The notes: generated by a model not told the origin, from the sequence alone. DNA of 64,000 bases from Lysinibacillus antri (GCF_003977595.1 NZ_RYYR01000001.1:1-64000), one strand, 5' to 3'; numbered from the stretch's first letter, positions 43,507 through 52,478 are shown. Numbers and translations: made by a program.

Positions 43507-44244
43507 TTATTGAGCCGTATACCCGCCGTCAACTGTTAATGTGTTACCTGTCATAAATGATGAATCATCAGAAGCCATAAACAATACCGCTTTTGCCATT
43601 TCTTCTGATTGGCCAAGGCGTTTCATTGGCGTCATAGAAGCTAAAACTTGCTTGCTCTCTTCCGGGATAATCGGTGTATCAATAAAGCCAGGGCATAGAG
43701 CGTTGATGCGAATATTTTGCTCAGCATATTCTAATGCTAAAGAACGAGTTAAGTTAATTACTCCACCTTTTGCTGCATTATAAGCTGCAGAACCCGGTGA
43801 ACCTACCCAGCCATACATCGAAGCCGTGTTGACCATTGTACCGCCACCTGTTTTCAAGAATTCACGAATAGCTTCTCGTGCAACTAAAAAAACACCATCT
43901 AAGTCTACGTTTACTGTATTGCGCCATTCTGAGTATTCTAAGTCATGTGATGAATGAACACGTCCAATACCCGCATTATTGAATACTACATCTACTTTAC
44001 CAAATGTTTCTACTGTTGTTTTGAAAACGTTTGCAACTTCTTCCTCACTTGTAATATTTGCTTTCACAAAAAGAGCTTCTGCACCTTGAGATGTTAACTC
44101 TTGTGCAAATGCTTGTCCTTTTTCTTCATTTAAGTCAACAAGTACAACTTTTGCTCCTTCAGATACAAAAAGTTTTGCTGTTGCAGCGCCAATTCCTGAA
44201 GCACCACCTGTAATTACTGCTACTTTGTCTTGTAATTTAGCCAT
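43507..44244 (-). CDS. SDR-family NAD(P)-dependent oxidoreductase
   Basis: This 245-aa classical SDR shows TGGASGIGAATA (about 12-23), the NAD-type Asp in VVLVDLNEEKG, NNAGIG (about 91-96), the catalytic Ser in NTASMYGW (about 143) and YNAAKG (Tyr about 156, Lys 160). C-terminus MTGNTLTVDGGYTAQ. It resembles glucose/3-oxoacyl-type dehydrogenases. It is divergent from a TetR-type gene, 193 bases apart, and may be its target. Confidence 0.87.
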   Translation of the reverse strand: MAKLQDKVAVITGGASGIGAATAKLFVSEGAKVVLVDLNEEKGQAFAQELTSQGAEALFVKANITSEEEVANVFKTTVETFGKVDVVFNNAGIGRVHSSHDLEYSEWRNTVNVDLDGVFLVAREAIREFLKTGGGTMVNTASMYGWVGSPGSAAYNAAKGGVINLTRSLALEYAEQNIRINALCPGFIDTPIIPEESKQVLASMTPMKRLGQSEEMAKAVLFMASDDSSFMTGNTLTVDGGYTAQ

Positions 44245-44395
44245 TTAAAATTACCTCCCGCATTTTATAATAAAAACAGAATTATTTTACCTGTAAATGG
44301 ATGTGGAAAATTAAACTGTCTTTGTTTACAAGTTAATTGTACTAATTTCTTCACATTTAAAACAATCATTAATCCGGTATCATTTGTAGAAGAGA

Positions 44396-44420
44396 TAGAC
44401 ATTTTTGAACAATTTGTCTA
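44396..44420. promoter_or_regulatory. Inverted repeat in the SDR/TetR divergent region
   Basis: TAGACA (44396-44401) and TGTCTA (44415-44420), 13 bases apart, form a 25-bp dyad ending 17 bases before the TetR-gene start codon. It is a candidate autoregulatory operator for the TetR protein, and possibly for the divergent SDR gene. Inference from symmetry and position only. Confidence 0.45.
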
Positions 44421-44437
44421 TTTTAGGAGGCAATTTT

Positions 44438-45040
44438 ATGACAATTGAAGAACATCGCGAATCTCAACGACAAAAAAGAACAAAAAAACATTTACAACAA
44501 GCCTTTATTCAACTAATAAAAGAAAAAGGATATCATTCTATTTCTGTAAAAGATATTGTAGAATTGGCTGAATATAACCGAAGTACGTTTTATGTTCACT
44601 TCCATGATAAAGAACATTTAGCCCAAGATCTGCTCTCCACGATGCTACAGAATTTAGAAGCCTCAGTCGGTGAACCATATGAAAAAGGTCAACATGTAAA
44701 CACAACGAAATTGAGTAAACCTTCTTTTCATATTATTCAATTTATTTATGACGCACGGAATTTTTTTGAGCTTGTAAAATATGAGGATACGATACCTGGC
44801 TTACATACACAGTTCCCATTAACAATATTGAAAATCTATCAAGAACAATTTGAATTTCAAACAATTGATAATATTCCTGTTGATATGGATTATTTTAAAC
44901 GGTATACCGCTTATGGCTTTTATGGAATCATTATGGATTGGATTACAAATGATTTTCATGAACCACGTGGTGAATTTATCAATAAAATAATTAATTTAGC
45001 GCGGACACATATTTATGCTTTCGAATATAAAGGAAAATAA
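44438..45040 (+). CDS. TetR/AcrR-family transcriptional regulator
   Basis: This 200-aa protein has an N-terminal TetR helix-turn-helix at about 15-62 (HLQQAFIQLIKEKGYHSISVKDIVELAEYNRSTFYVHFHDKE is the region). The TetR-like C-terminal ligand domain resembles the DhaS group and ends in ARTHIYAFEYKGK. The start MTIEEHRES follows TTAGGAGG; a longer frame lacks a ribosome site. Divergent from an SDR gene, so control of that gene is likely. Confidence 0.87.
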   Translation: MTIEEHRESQRQKRTKKHLQQAFIQLIKEKGYHSISVKDIVELAEYNRSTFYVHFHDKEHLAQDLLSTMLQNLEASVGEPYEKGQHVNTTKLSKPSFHIIQFIYDARNFFELVKYEDTIPGLHTQFPLTILKIYQEQFEFQTIDNIPVDMDYFKRYTAYGFYGIIMDWITNDFHEPRGEFINKIINLARTHIYAFEYKGK

Positions 45041-45044
45041 ACAA

Positions 45045-45088
45045 TAAAATCCCCTTGAAGAAAATACTTCTTTCTTAGGGGATTTTAT
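45045..45088 (+). terminator. Bidirectional terminator
   Basis: ATAAAATCCCCT (45045-45056) pairs with AGGGGATTTTAT (45077-45088), inner GAAG/CTTC pairing. It sits between the convergent TetR gene and the small gene that follows. Confidence 0.9.
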
Positions 45089-45091
45089 CGT

Positions 45092-45307
45092 TTAATTAAT
45101 TAAATCGTTTTCACAACTAGGGAATATATAAATACCTTGAATTAACTCGTAATTATAGTACTTTTGTACAAATTTTGCTTGATATAAATATTCCATCAAA
45201 CAGATTTCATTTTCGTCTGCATCGCATAATACGCCTGCTACGCTCAGCCCATTTTTAAATGCAACGCCAATCGGCTGACCAATTAATAATTTGATTTTAT
45301 CAAGCAT
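45092..45307 (-). CDS. Small protein of DUF2642-like style, unknown
   Basis: This 71-aa protein, MLDKIKLLIGQPIGVAFKNG then SVAGVLCDADENEICLMEYL, has a compact beta-rich look. It resembles small Bacillus proteins of the YuzF/DUF2642 type (LxGxxVxxNGxSxSG...), but this is a loose match. ATG behind GAAGGAGGG is a strong ribosome site, and a terminator follows directly. No membrane segment. Confidence 0.6.
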   Translation of the reverse strand: MLDKIKLLIGQPIGVAFKNGLSVAGVLCDADENEICLMEYLYQAKFVQKYYNYELIQGIYIFPSCENDLIN

Positions 45308-45398
45308 CGATTAGCTCCCTCCTTCATCTAGTTTATGAAGGTAGGACGAAGCTTTTTGTACATATGTCTTGCAAATGTTAAAAGTGCACGTATTTCTT

Positions 45399-45482
45399 GA
45401 AAAATCGCTCATAACCTAGGGAAAATCGCTCGTAAATTCACGAAAGTCGCTCGTTTTCAGTGAAAAGACGCTCGTAACCCGG
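45399..45482. repeat. Four degenerate tandem repeats of about 21 bp
   Basis: Units begin at 45399, 45421, 45442 and 45462 and follow GAAAA(N)TCGCTCGTAA plus 5-6 variable bases; lengths are 22, 21, 20 and 21. Only the GAAA...CGCTCGT core is conserved. The stretch is noncoding between two small genes. The remainder of 45308-45526 shows nothing else. Confidence 0.8.
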
Positions 45483-45526
45483 GAGAAATTTCCTATAGGT
45501 CCAAAAATTTACTCACAAATAAATAT

Positions 45527-45760
45527 TTACTCCTTCTTTGTTCCTTTCATTAATTTCTCAAAACGACTCATCATCGGATCTTCTTTCGGTGTAAATTTAA
45601 ACGGATTTTTTTCCATTCCAAATTCCACAATAGGTTTTGCTTCTGTATATACTCCCATCGCGTCCCCTCCAGTTGCGGTAGGGTCATTAATAATACTTTC
45701 TTTCGGTCCGTCCATATGGGGTGTTGCTTCGACATGTTGATTTTCAGATTCTCTTGGCAT
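45527..45760 (-). CDS. Small hydrophilic protein, unknown
   Basis: This 77-aa protein is highly charged and Pro/Met-rich (MPRESENQHVEATPHMDGPK; FKFTPKEDPMMSRFEKLMKG), probably disordered. AAAGGAGATGACATT precedes the ATG. No domain recognised; the composition recalls small spore or stress proteins of Bacilli but without a family signature. It is 221 bases from guaC, on the opposite strand. Confidence 0.55.
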   Translation of the reverse strand: MPRESENQHVEATPHMDGPKESIINDPTATGGDAMGVYTEAKPIVEFGMEKNPFKFTPKEDPMMSRFEKLMKGTKKE

Positions 45761-45889
45761 AATGTCATCTCCTTTGTTGTTTAATATGACAACAGAGAAA
45801 TATTTTTATGCAACTTCCCCTTTTTCCGAAGTGGGTAACTTATTATATTTCCATTATTATAGGTTAAACTAAAAAAATCGTATAAACCT

Positions 45890-45961
45890 TTGACAACATT
45901 ACGAAAATAAGGTAAATTACCAAAGGGCGAACATTTTGCCCAACTTTTTAAAAAATATTCG
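45890..45961 (+). promoter_or_regulatory. guaC promoter with a PurR-like box pair
   Basis: TTGACA (45890-45895), 17 bases, TAAATT (45913-45918) form a sigma-A promoter. CGAACATT (45928-45935) and AATATTCG (45954-45961) form an inverted pair at 18 bases like the PurR boxes of B. subtilis (CGAA...TTCG, 16-17 bases). The pair lies across the start point and the leader, fitting repression. The second arm is imperfect. Confidence 0.6.
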
Positions 45962-45981
45962 TGATTTTGAGGTGTTTTTAA

Positions 45982-46965
45982 ATGGATAACGTATTTGACT
46001 ATGAAGATATTCAACTAATTCCTAATAAATGTATAGTAAACAGTCGTTCTGAATGTGACACATCCATCATGTTTGGTGGACATAAATTTAAGCTACCAGT
46101 CGTTCCTGCTAACATGCAGACAATTATTGATGAATCGATTGCGATTAAATTAGCAGAAAACGGTTACTTTTATATCATGCACCGTTTCAATCCAGAAAAA
46201 CGTGCTGAATTTATTAAAGATATGCACGCTCGTAATTTAATTGCATCAATTTCTGTTGGGGTTAAACCTGAAGAATACGGCTTTATTGAACAATTAGCTA
46301 TTGAAGATTTAATTCCAGAATTTATTACAATTGATATTGCACACGGTCATTCAAATGCCGTAATTGAAATGATTAAACATATTAAATATCATTTACCACA
46401 AAGCTTTGTTATTGCTGGTAATGTAGGTACTCCTGAAGCAGTTCGTGAACTAGAGAATGCCGGTGCCGATGCAACGAAAGTCGGCATTGGACCTGGGAAA
46501 GTATGTATTACAAAAATTAAAACTGGTTTTGGTACTGGTGGATGGCAATTAGCTGCTCTTCGCTGGTGTGCAAAAGCTGCAACAAAACCAATTATTGCGG
46601 ATGGTGGTATTCGTACACACGGAGACATCGCAAAATCAGTACGCTTTGGCGCTTCCATGGTCATGATCGGTTCATTATTTGCTGGTCACGAGGAATCACC
46701 TGGTCAAACGATTACGAAAGATGGCCAAACATATAAAGAATATTTTGGTTCAGCGTCGGAATTCCAAAAAGGTGAGAAGAAAAACGTTGAAGGTAAAAAA
46801 ATGTATGTAGAGTTTAAAGGATCGTTAATGGATACTTTAACTGAAATGGAACAAGACTTACAATCCTCGATTTCATACGCTGGTGGTACGAAATTAGATG
46901 CCATTCGTACAGTGGACTATGTTGTCGTAAAAAACTCGATTTTTAATGGGGATAAAGTGTATTAA
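45982..46965 (+). CDS. guaC: GMP reductase
   Basis: This 327-aa TIM-barrel enzyme of the IMPDH/GMPR family reduces GMP to IMP with NADPH and release of ammonia, a purine interconversion step. The type 2 GuaC signature [20 protein letters not shown] (about 168-187) contains the catalytic Cys (about 175). Phosphate-binding [20 protein letters not shown] (about 206-225) and the absence of CBS domains separate it from IMP dehydrogenase. It starts behind TTTTGAGGTG. Confidence 0.95.
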   Translation: MDNVFDYEDIQLIPNKCIVNSRSECDTSIMFGGHKFKLPVVPANMQTIIDESIAIKLAENGYFYIMHRFNPEKRAEFIKDMHARNLIASISVGVKPEEYGFIEQLAIEDLIPEFITIDIAHGHSNAVIEMIKHIKYHLPQSFVIAGNVGTPEAVRELENAGADATKVGIGPGKVCITKIKTGFGTGGWQLAALRWCAKAATKPIIADGGIRTHGDIAKSVRFGASMVMIGSLFAGHEESPGQTITKDGQTYKEYFGSASEFQKGEKKNVEGKKMYVEFKGSLMDTLTEMEQDLQSSISYAGGTKLDAIRTVDYVVVKNSIFNGDKVY

Positions 46966-46972
46966 TACGGTA

Positions 46973-47008
46973 AAAACTCGAAGGCTATCCTTCGAGTTTT
47001 CTTTTTTC
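46973..47008 (+). terminator. Terminator of guaC
   Basis: AAAACTCGAAGG (46973-46984) pairs with CCTTCGAGTTTT (46989-47000) around CTAT, then CTTTTTTC. Confidence 0.94.
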
Positions 47009-47030
47009 ATATTGGCACTTCATCAGGTTA

Positions 47031-47224
47031 TTTATCCCGCATTAACGGGCAGTAATTTATCTGTACCGAAAGCTTTAGCGACAGGTACAAGACTCCCACT
47101 TCAAGATTTTAGTGAAGCGAAAAGGATAAGTGGGAGATCAACTGCCCGTAAAAGCCCGATTGGTTCAACTAACAATCAGTGGAGGATGAAGAAAACCCCT
47201 ACTAATTGAAGTTTCACTTTATTC
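47031..47224 (+). repeat. 195-bp structured repeat, copy 3
   Basis: Almost identical to copies 1 and 2, from TTTATCCCGC to TTTCACTTTATTC. The ACGGGCAGT/ACTGCCCGT closing stem and the two inner hairpins are intact; the terminal stem is weaker (CAGTGGAGG against CCCCTACTA). It lies just behind the guaC terminator and beyond the convergent livF stop. Confidence 0.9.
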
Positions 47225-47263
47225 ACAACATTACTAAAATGCTCTCAAAACGATCGTACTCTT

Positions 47264-47971
47264 CTAAGCTAAATACGCTTCTTTGATCTCTTCATTTTCT
47301 ACAAGATCTGAGCCTTTCCCACTTAATACAATGGTCCCATTTTGAATTACGTAACCACGGTGTGCGATACTTAATGCTTGGTAGGCGTTTTGTTCGACAA
47401 GTAAAATGGTGATTCCCATTGCATTTAGTTGTAAGATGATTTCAAAAATTTGTTCGACAATAATCGGAGCTAGTCCCATGGAAGGTTCATCCAGCATAAG
47501 TAAATCGGGTTTCATCATTAACGCACGACCAATGGCAAGCATTTGTTGTTCCCCACCACTCATCGTCCCACCCTTTTGATGAAAACGCTCTTTTAATTTT
47601 GGAAAATAGCTAAAGACAAATTCCATTCGCTCGTCAATGACATCTTTTCCTTTAACCGAAAAAGCACCCATTAACAAATTTTCTTTTACGGTTAAGTTGG
47701 CAAAAATTCTCCGCCCTTCAGGTACATGGGCTGCACCTAATAGAGTCGTTTGATGGGGAGGTTTATTTGTAATTTCTTTTCCTTTATAATGAATGCTACC
47801 AGATTTCACTTTTGCTAGTCCGCTAATCGATTTTAATGTTGTAGACTTTCCGGCACCATTACTACCTATTAAAGTTACGATTTCGCCTTCTGCTACATCG
47901 AGACTAATTCCTCTTAAAGCTTGAATTGCACCATAATATGTTTCAATATTTTTCACTTCTAAAACCGTCAT
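47264..47971 (-). CDS. livF: Branched-chain amino acid ABC transporter ATPase LivF
   Basis: This 235-aa ATPase has Walker A GSNGAGKST (about 36-44), signature MSGGEQQMLAIGRAL (about 133-147), Walker B PDLLMLDEPSMGLAP (about 152-166) and H-loop-like LLVEQNA (about 185-191; Gln in place of His as is normal for LivF). The start MTVLEVKN is behind AAGGAG; an in-frame GTG 9 bases upstream is less likely. Last gene of livKHMGF. Confidence 0.95.
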   Translation of the reverse strand: MTVLEVKNIETYYGAIQALRGISLDVAEGEIVTLIGSNGAGKSTTLKSISGLAKVKSGSIHYKGKEITNKPPHQTTLLGAAHVPEGRRIFANLTVKENLLMGAFSVKGKDVIDERMEFVFSYFPKLKERFHQKGGTMSGGEQQMLAIGRALMMKPDLLMLDEPSMGLAPIIVEQIFEIILQLNAMGITILLVEQNAYQALSIAHRGYVIQNGTIVLSGKGSDLVENEEIKEAYLA

Positions 47972-47992
47972 CTGTCTCACTCTCCTTATGCC

Positions 47993-48763
47993 CTAATGCA
48001 CAGCAGCTGAACCTAAATACGCTTCAATTACTTTTGGATTTGTTCGAATTTGTTCCGGATTGCCTTCTGCTATTTTTTCGCCGTGGTCTAGTACGACAAT
48101 ATGTTCTGAAATTTCCATAACGAGTTTCATATCATGTTCAATCAATAAAACCGTTACATTGAATTGTTGACCCATCGTTTTAATAATATCTGTTAACTCT
48201 TTTGTTTCTTTTGGATTCATCCCAGCTGCAGGTTCATCCAATAGTATTAATTTAGGTTTTGTTGCGAGGGCACGGGCAATTTCAAGCTTTCGTTGTGCGC
48301 CATAGCTTAAGTTATTGGCCTTTTCATTTAATAAATGATGTAAATCAAAATATTCTAGTAATCGGTATGCTTCCTTTTCCGCATTGGCTTCTTCTCGTTT
48401 TGTGAATGGCAAATTTAGAAAAATACCGAGTAAGTTCGTTTTTAAATGGGTATGCATGCCAACTAATACATTTTCGATGACAGACATTTCACCAAAGAGA
48501 CGGATGTTTTGAAATGTTCTCGATATCCCTTTTTTCGCCACTTCATCGGGTCGTAAACCAATTAACGATTTACCATCAAGTTTGATTTCACCTGATGTTG
48601 GTTGATAGACACCGGTAATCATATTAAAGAAGGTCGTTTTTCCAGCACCATTGGGACCAATCACGGCTGTAATTTTGCCTTCTTCTACATCCATTGTAAT
48701 GTCTTTATTCGCTGTTAAACCTCCAAATTGCTTTGTTATATCTTTTACCTCTAATATTGCCAT
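47993..48763 (-). CDS. livG: Branched-chain amino acid ABC transporter ATPase LivG
   Basis: This 256-aa ATPase has Walker A GPNGAGKTT (about 36-44), Q-loop near FQNIRLF, signature LSYGAQRKLEIARAL (about 151-165), Walker B LILLDEPAAGMNP (about 173-185) and LLIEHDM (about 206-212). The typical LivG insertion and C-terminal AYLGSAAVH are present. The 21 bases before livF and the 12 bases after livM indicate one transcript. Confidence 0.95.
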   Translation of the reverse strand: MAILEVKDITKQFGGLTANKDITMDVEEGKITAVIGPNGAGKTTFFNMITGVYQPTSGEIKLDGKSLIGLRPDEVAKKGISRTFQNIRLFGEMSVIENVLVGMHTHLKTNLLGIFLNLPFTKREEANAEKEAYRLLEYFDLHHLLNEKANNLSYGAQRKLEIARALATKPKLILLDEPAAGMNPKETKELTDIIKTMGQQFNVTVLLIEHDMKLVMEISEHIVVLDHGEKIAEGNPEQIRTNPKVIEAYLGSAAVH

Positions 48764-48775
48764 TGCTATCCCCCC

Positions 48776-50077
48776 TTACACTCGTACCTTGTCTTGATCA
48801 ACTGGAATGGCATCTAGGTCCGAATCGTTATCCATTCGATGCGGACGGTCCTCTTTTAATTTCTTTGCATCAAAGATTTTATTTTTTGCTGGAATTAATC
48901 CTTTAGGACGATATAATGCAAAGGCTACTAGAAGAGCTCCAAAGATAAACTTTTGCATTTTTGCAGGTGATAAAGCATCTGGAATGGATAATGTACCTGA
49001 TAAACTTAACTGATTTAGCCAGTTTGTTAATTCTGTTAGTACTTGTAGATTTAAAATCGTCACGACAGCTGCACCTAAAATAACACCTGGGACACTTCCC
49101 ATTCCGCCAAGTACAACCATTACTAAAATTGTAAAGGATTCCATCAAGGTAAAACTTGTTGGGTCAATAAACGCTTGTTTTGCAGCAAATACGACCCCCA
49201 TAATTCCTGAAAAGGATGCGCCTAAAGCAAAGGCTAATAATTTAGTACGAACTAATGGGATCCCCATTGCTTGTGCTGCAATTTCATTTTCTCGAACCGC
49301 TTTCCATGACCTACCTAATTTGGAGTGTTCCAAACGTAAAACGGAAAAAATCGTAAACATTAAAATGACCAACGTAACAAAGTAGAATTGATTTGGAAAA
49401 GATAATGTAATTCCAAAAATTTCTGGCGGTGTAACAGAGGCAATTCCCATCGCACCATTTGTGAAATTAATTGGTCGGTCTGCATTGTTAAAAATGATTC
49501 GAATAATTTCCCCGAATCCTAATGTAACGATGGCCAAATAATCTCCCTTTACCCTTAAAACGGGGACACCAATTAGAACTCCTGCAATAGCAGCCATGAT
49601 TCCACCAATGATTAAAAATCCCCAGAAACTTTCGCCACCAAGGGGAAACTCTCCAAATGGCATAAAGTTTGATGCTTGTTTCGTTGCAAAAATACTATAT
49701 GTGTACGCTCCTACTGCAAAAAAGGCAACGAATCCTAAGTCAAGTAAACCAGCCATCCCAACAACGATGTTCAACCCTAGTGCCATTGAAATATAAATAC
49801 CTACCATTGTGGCGACTTCCATATACGATTGAAAAGCAGGTCCGCCACTTGAGGCAAATGGAATTAAAACAAATAATAATCCGAGAGCTACGATCCATTT
49901 CGTTACATTTTTCAAATTCATAAAATGCAATATTAACAGTGAAGATAGTAATAATAAAAATGAAACAACGGATTTTTGAGAGAAATACAGCGCTGCGGAA
50001 GTGACGATCACAAATAATGCGAGAAACACAGTTTGGGCCCATTTATTTTGATAAAAAGCTGTTAGTTTTTCCTTCAT
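48776..50077 (-). CDS. livM: Branched-chain amino acid ABC transporter permease LivM
   Basis: This 433-aa permease has about ten hydrophobic helices in the LivHM fold; the conserved permease loop is GRSWKAVRENEIAAQAMGI (about 276-294). An N-terminal extension of about 70 residues with two extra helices is usual for LivM. The charged tail KLKEDRPHRMDNDSDLDA reaches the cytosol. The start MKEKLTAF (behind AGGTGACGAAT) is preferred to a GTG 9 bases earlier. 9 bases separate it from the livH stop. Confidence 0.94.
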   Translation of the reverse strand: MKEKLTAFYQNKWAQTVFLALFVIVTSAALYFSQKSVVSFLLLLSSLLILHFMNLKNVTKWIVALGLLFVLIPFASSGGPAFQSYMEVATMVGIYISMALGLNIVVGMAGLLDLGFVAFFAVGAYTYSIFATKQASNFMPFGEFPLGGESFWGFLIIGGIMAAIAGVLIGVPVLRVKGDYLAIVTLGFGEIIRIIFNNADRPINFTNGAMGIASVTPPEIFGITLSFPNQFYFVTLVILMFTIFSVLRLEHSKLGRSWKAVRENEIAAQAMGIPLVRTKLLAFALGASFSGIMGVVFAAKQAFIDPTSFTLMESFTILVMVVLGGMGSVPGVILGAAVVTILNLQVLTELTNWLNQLSLSGTLSIPDALSPAKMQKFIFGALLVAFALYRPKGLIPAKNKIFDAKKLKEDRPHRMDNDSDLDAIPVDQDKVRV

Positions 50078-50086
50078 ATTCGTCAC

Positions 50087-51073
50087 CTACACTTTCTCTG
50101 CCGTTGGTTTTCCAAGTAAACCTTCTGGCTTGAAAATAAGTACTAATATTAAAATGGCAAAAGCAAATACATCTTTATATTCCGCACCAAATACGCCACC
50201 TGTTAACAAAGATAAATTTGCAGAAGCAAACATCTCCATTAATCCTAACAACATTCCGCCAAGCATTGCCCCACGGATATTTCCAATACCTCCTAAAACG
50301 GCTGCGATGAAGGCTTTTAATCCTAAAATAAATCCGATATAAGGGTCGATTGTTCCGTATTGAACTGCGAATAATACGCCTGTTGCGCCACCTAATGCTG
50401 AACCGATAAAGAATGTAATCGAAATTACTTTATTTACATTAATGGACATCAGTGAGGCTGTCTCTCGATCTAAGGCAACCGCTCTCATGGCAGTACCCCA
50501 TTTTGTTTTATTAATGAAGTAATCCAAAGCAATCATTAGCACGATAGCCGTACCAAGCACAATTAAAAAAGATGATTTAAAGCTCGCATCATAAAAAACG
50601 CTTGAAATCGAAGAAGTTTTTAATGTAATCTGTTCGGAAAATAGTGAGGGTCCTGTCACAATATAATTACCATTAAAAAGTTCTGCGATAAAGCGAACAA
50701 GGTCTTGCAGAATAAAAGATATCCCAATGGCCGTAATTAGCGGAATTAGTCGCGGGGCATTTCGCAATGGCCGATATGCTACTCGTTCCATTCCAACCCC
50801 TACTAGTCCTGTAATACTTGCCGTTAAGATCAGTACTAAAATTAACAAAATAATTTGTGGCACTCCTGCTGCCCAGCTCGTCCCCATAATTAAAATAAAG
50901 AATGCTGTACCAATAAATGCACCCGACATAAAAATTTCGCCATGGGCAAAGTTAATTAATTGTAAAATTCCATAAACCATTGTGTAACCAAGCGCAACAA
51001 CTGCGTATACAGCACCTAAAGTAAGCCCATCGATTAATACTTGAGGTAAACTCTGTAAAACTTCTTGAAGCAT
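50087..51073 (-). CDS. livH: Branched-chain amino acid ABC transporter permease LivH
   Basis: This 328-aa permease has about eight hydrophobic helices. Hallmarks: GLTLGAVYAVVALGYTMVYGI (positions about 16-36; conserved LivH start) and the coupling loop TKWGTAMRAVALDRETASLMSI (about 186-207; EAA-like). The start MLQEVLQ is behind GGGAGGG; a GTG/ATG 30 bases earlier (51103) lacks a ribosome site. It follows livK with a hairpin in the 89-base spacer. Confidence 0.94.
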   Translation of the reverse strand: MLQEVLQSLPQVLIDGLTLGAVYAVVALGYTMVYGILQLINFAHGEIFMSGAFIGTAFFILIMGTSWAAGVPQIILLILVLILTASITGLVGVGMERVAYRPLRNAPRLIPLITAIGISFILQDLVRFIAELFNGNYIVTGPSLFSEQITLKTSSISSVFYDASFKSSFLIVLGTAIVLMIALDYFINKTKWGTAMRAVALDRETASLMSINVNKVISITFFIGSALGGATGVLFAVQYGTIDPYIGFILGLKAFIAAVLGGIGNIRGAMLGGMLLGLMEMFASANLSLLTGGVFGAEYKDVFAFAILILVLIFKPEGLLGKPTAEKV

Positions 51074-51098
51074 CGTATCCCTCCCTATCAAACTTAAT

Positions 51099-51130
51099 AA
51101 CACTTTTTCTATATGTATAGAAAAAGTGTT
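51099..51130 (-). other. Perfect hairpin between livK and livH
   Basis: AACACTTTTTCTAT (51099-51112) pairs perfectly with ATAGAAAAAGTGTT (51117-51130) around a 4-base loop. No T-tract follows on the minus strand. This is typical of a 3' stabilising or attenuating stem that raises the level of binding-protein mRNA over the rest of an ABC operon. Confidence 0.75.
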
Positions 51131-51162
51131 GAGAGCTTATCCCAACACTATTTTCTATGCAT

Positions 51163-52389
51163 TTATTGGCTCACTTCTCCTACTTGTACTGGAGGATAGC
51201 TAGCTTCTTCAAATTTATATAAGAAAATTTTCGCGTTAATATTGTCTCCTTTTTCATCGAAGGAAACATCTGTAAGGGCACCTTTGTAATCTTTTACAGC
51301 ACGGACCGCTTCAGCCACTTTATCTTTTCCTGGAAGTTCACCGTTATTTGCAGTAATTGCAGCTTCTAATCCTGTTAAGAATACGCCCATTGAGTCATAT
51401 CCATATACAGAGAACCCTTCAGGATCTTTATTAAATTTCGCTTTATAATCTTCCATGAACTTTTTACCAGACTCTGTCGCTGTACTATCACCCGCAACGG
51501 AAGTAATGTACGTATTTTTCACTGCTTCACCTGCGATATCAACTAAACCAGATGAATCCATACCGTCTCCACCCATGAATGGCACATCAATCCCTTTATC
51601 ACGAGCTTGTTTAATAATAATTCCACCTTCAGCATATAAACCGCCAAAGAATACTAAGTCTGGCTTCTTATTTAATACTTGGTTAATTACACCGTTAAAG
51701 TCTTTTTCACCAATTGTGATCCCTTCATTACCTACAATTTCAGCTCCAGTTTCTTCTGCTGCCTTAATGAATGCTTCGGCTAAACCAGTACCATAAGCTG
51801 TTTTATCTTGGATAACAAAGATTTTCTTCGCGCCTAATTCGTTCACCGCATATTCTGCCCCCGCAGGACCTTGGAAATCATCGCGTCCTACGATACGGTT
51901 AACAGTTTTTAATCCGCGCTCTGTCACTTCTACAGCTGTGTTTGCTGGTGATACCATTGCGATATTATATTTTTCATAAACTTCAGATGAAGGAATCGCA
52001 ACACCGGAGTTATAGTGGCCGATAACACCGTAAATTTGCTCATCCGCACCGATTAAGTTTGCATTGGATACACCTTTTTTAGGGTCCGCCTGATCATCAT
52101 ACGGCTCTAATTGTAGCGTATAGCCTAATTCTTCAAACTTTGCCTTTTCCTCTTCTAATTTCATTTGGGCGCCAAGTTTAATTGCCTCCCCAATAATTGC
52201 CGAACCACCAGATAAAGGAGATTGTGTCGCAATTTTTATCACCTTACTCCCCTCTGCTGCTGGTTCAGTGCTCGTCGGTGTTGTTCCAGTCGATGAGGAA
52301 CTAGAACCTGAATCTGAAGAACATGCTGCTAAAATCCCCATAGATAGGACACCTGAAAGAAGTAATCCAACCGATTTTTTAAACTTCAT
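51163..52389 (-). CDS. livK: Branched-chain amino acid-binding lipoprotein
   Basis: This 408-aa substrate-binding protein has a lipoprotein signal with lipobox ILAAC (Cys about 22) and a Ser/Thr-rich linker. The periplasmic-binding-protein type I fold (about 50-400) starts KIATQSPLSGGSAIIGEAIKL. It shows DDQADPKKGVSNANLI and YGYDSMGVFLTGLEAA. It captures Leu/Ile/Val (or a related amino acid) for LivHMGF. First gene of the operon, with a near-perfect TnrA box 90-106 bases upstream. Confidence 0.93.
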   Translation of the reverse strand: MKFKKSVGLLLSGVLSMGILAACSSDSGSSSSSTGTTPTSTEPAAEGSKVIKIATQSPLSGGSAIIGEAIKLGAQMKLEEEKAKFEELGYTLQLEPYDDQADPKKGVSNANLIGADEQIYGVIGHYNSGVAIPSSEVYEKYNIAMVSPANTAVEVTERGLKTVNRIVGRDDFQGPAGAEYAVNELGAKKIFVIQDKTAYGTGLAEAFIKAAEETGAEIVGNEGITIGEKDFNGVINQVLNKKPDLVFFGGLYAEGGIIIKQARDKGIDVPFMGGDGMDSSGLVDIAGEAVKNTYITSVAGDSTATESGKKFMEDYKAKFNKDPEGFSVYGYDSMGVFLTGLEAAITANNGELPGKDKVAEAVRAVKDYKGALTDVSFDEKGDNINAKIFLYKFEEASYPPVQVGEVSQ

Positions 52390-52418
52390 ATGAAACCCCC
52401 TCGTTCTCGTTTCTATTT

Positions 52419-52435
52419 ACTAGTTTTGAACTAGT
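52419..52435. promoter_or_regulatory. ACTAGTT palindrome in the livK leader
   Basis: ACTAGTT-TTG-AACTAGT has perfect 7-base arms. It lies 30-46 bases upstream of the livK start, where it could be an operator near the promoter or a small stem in the leader mRNA. No regulator is assigned. Confidence 0.4.
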
Positions 52436-52478
52436 TCTATATAAGTATAGTGACGAAAGTTTTACATAACATTAAGTG

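Noticed and set aside
45399-45482. CRISPR-like array
   Set aside because: Units are directly adjacent at about 21 bp, without spacers of constant length and without cas genes nearby.
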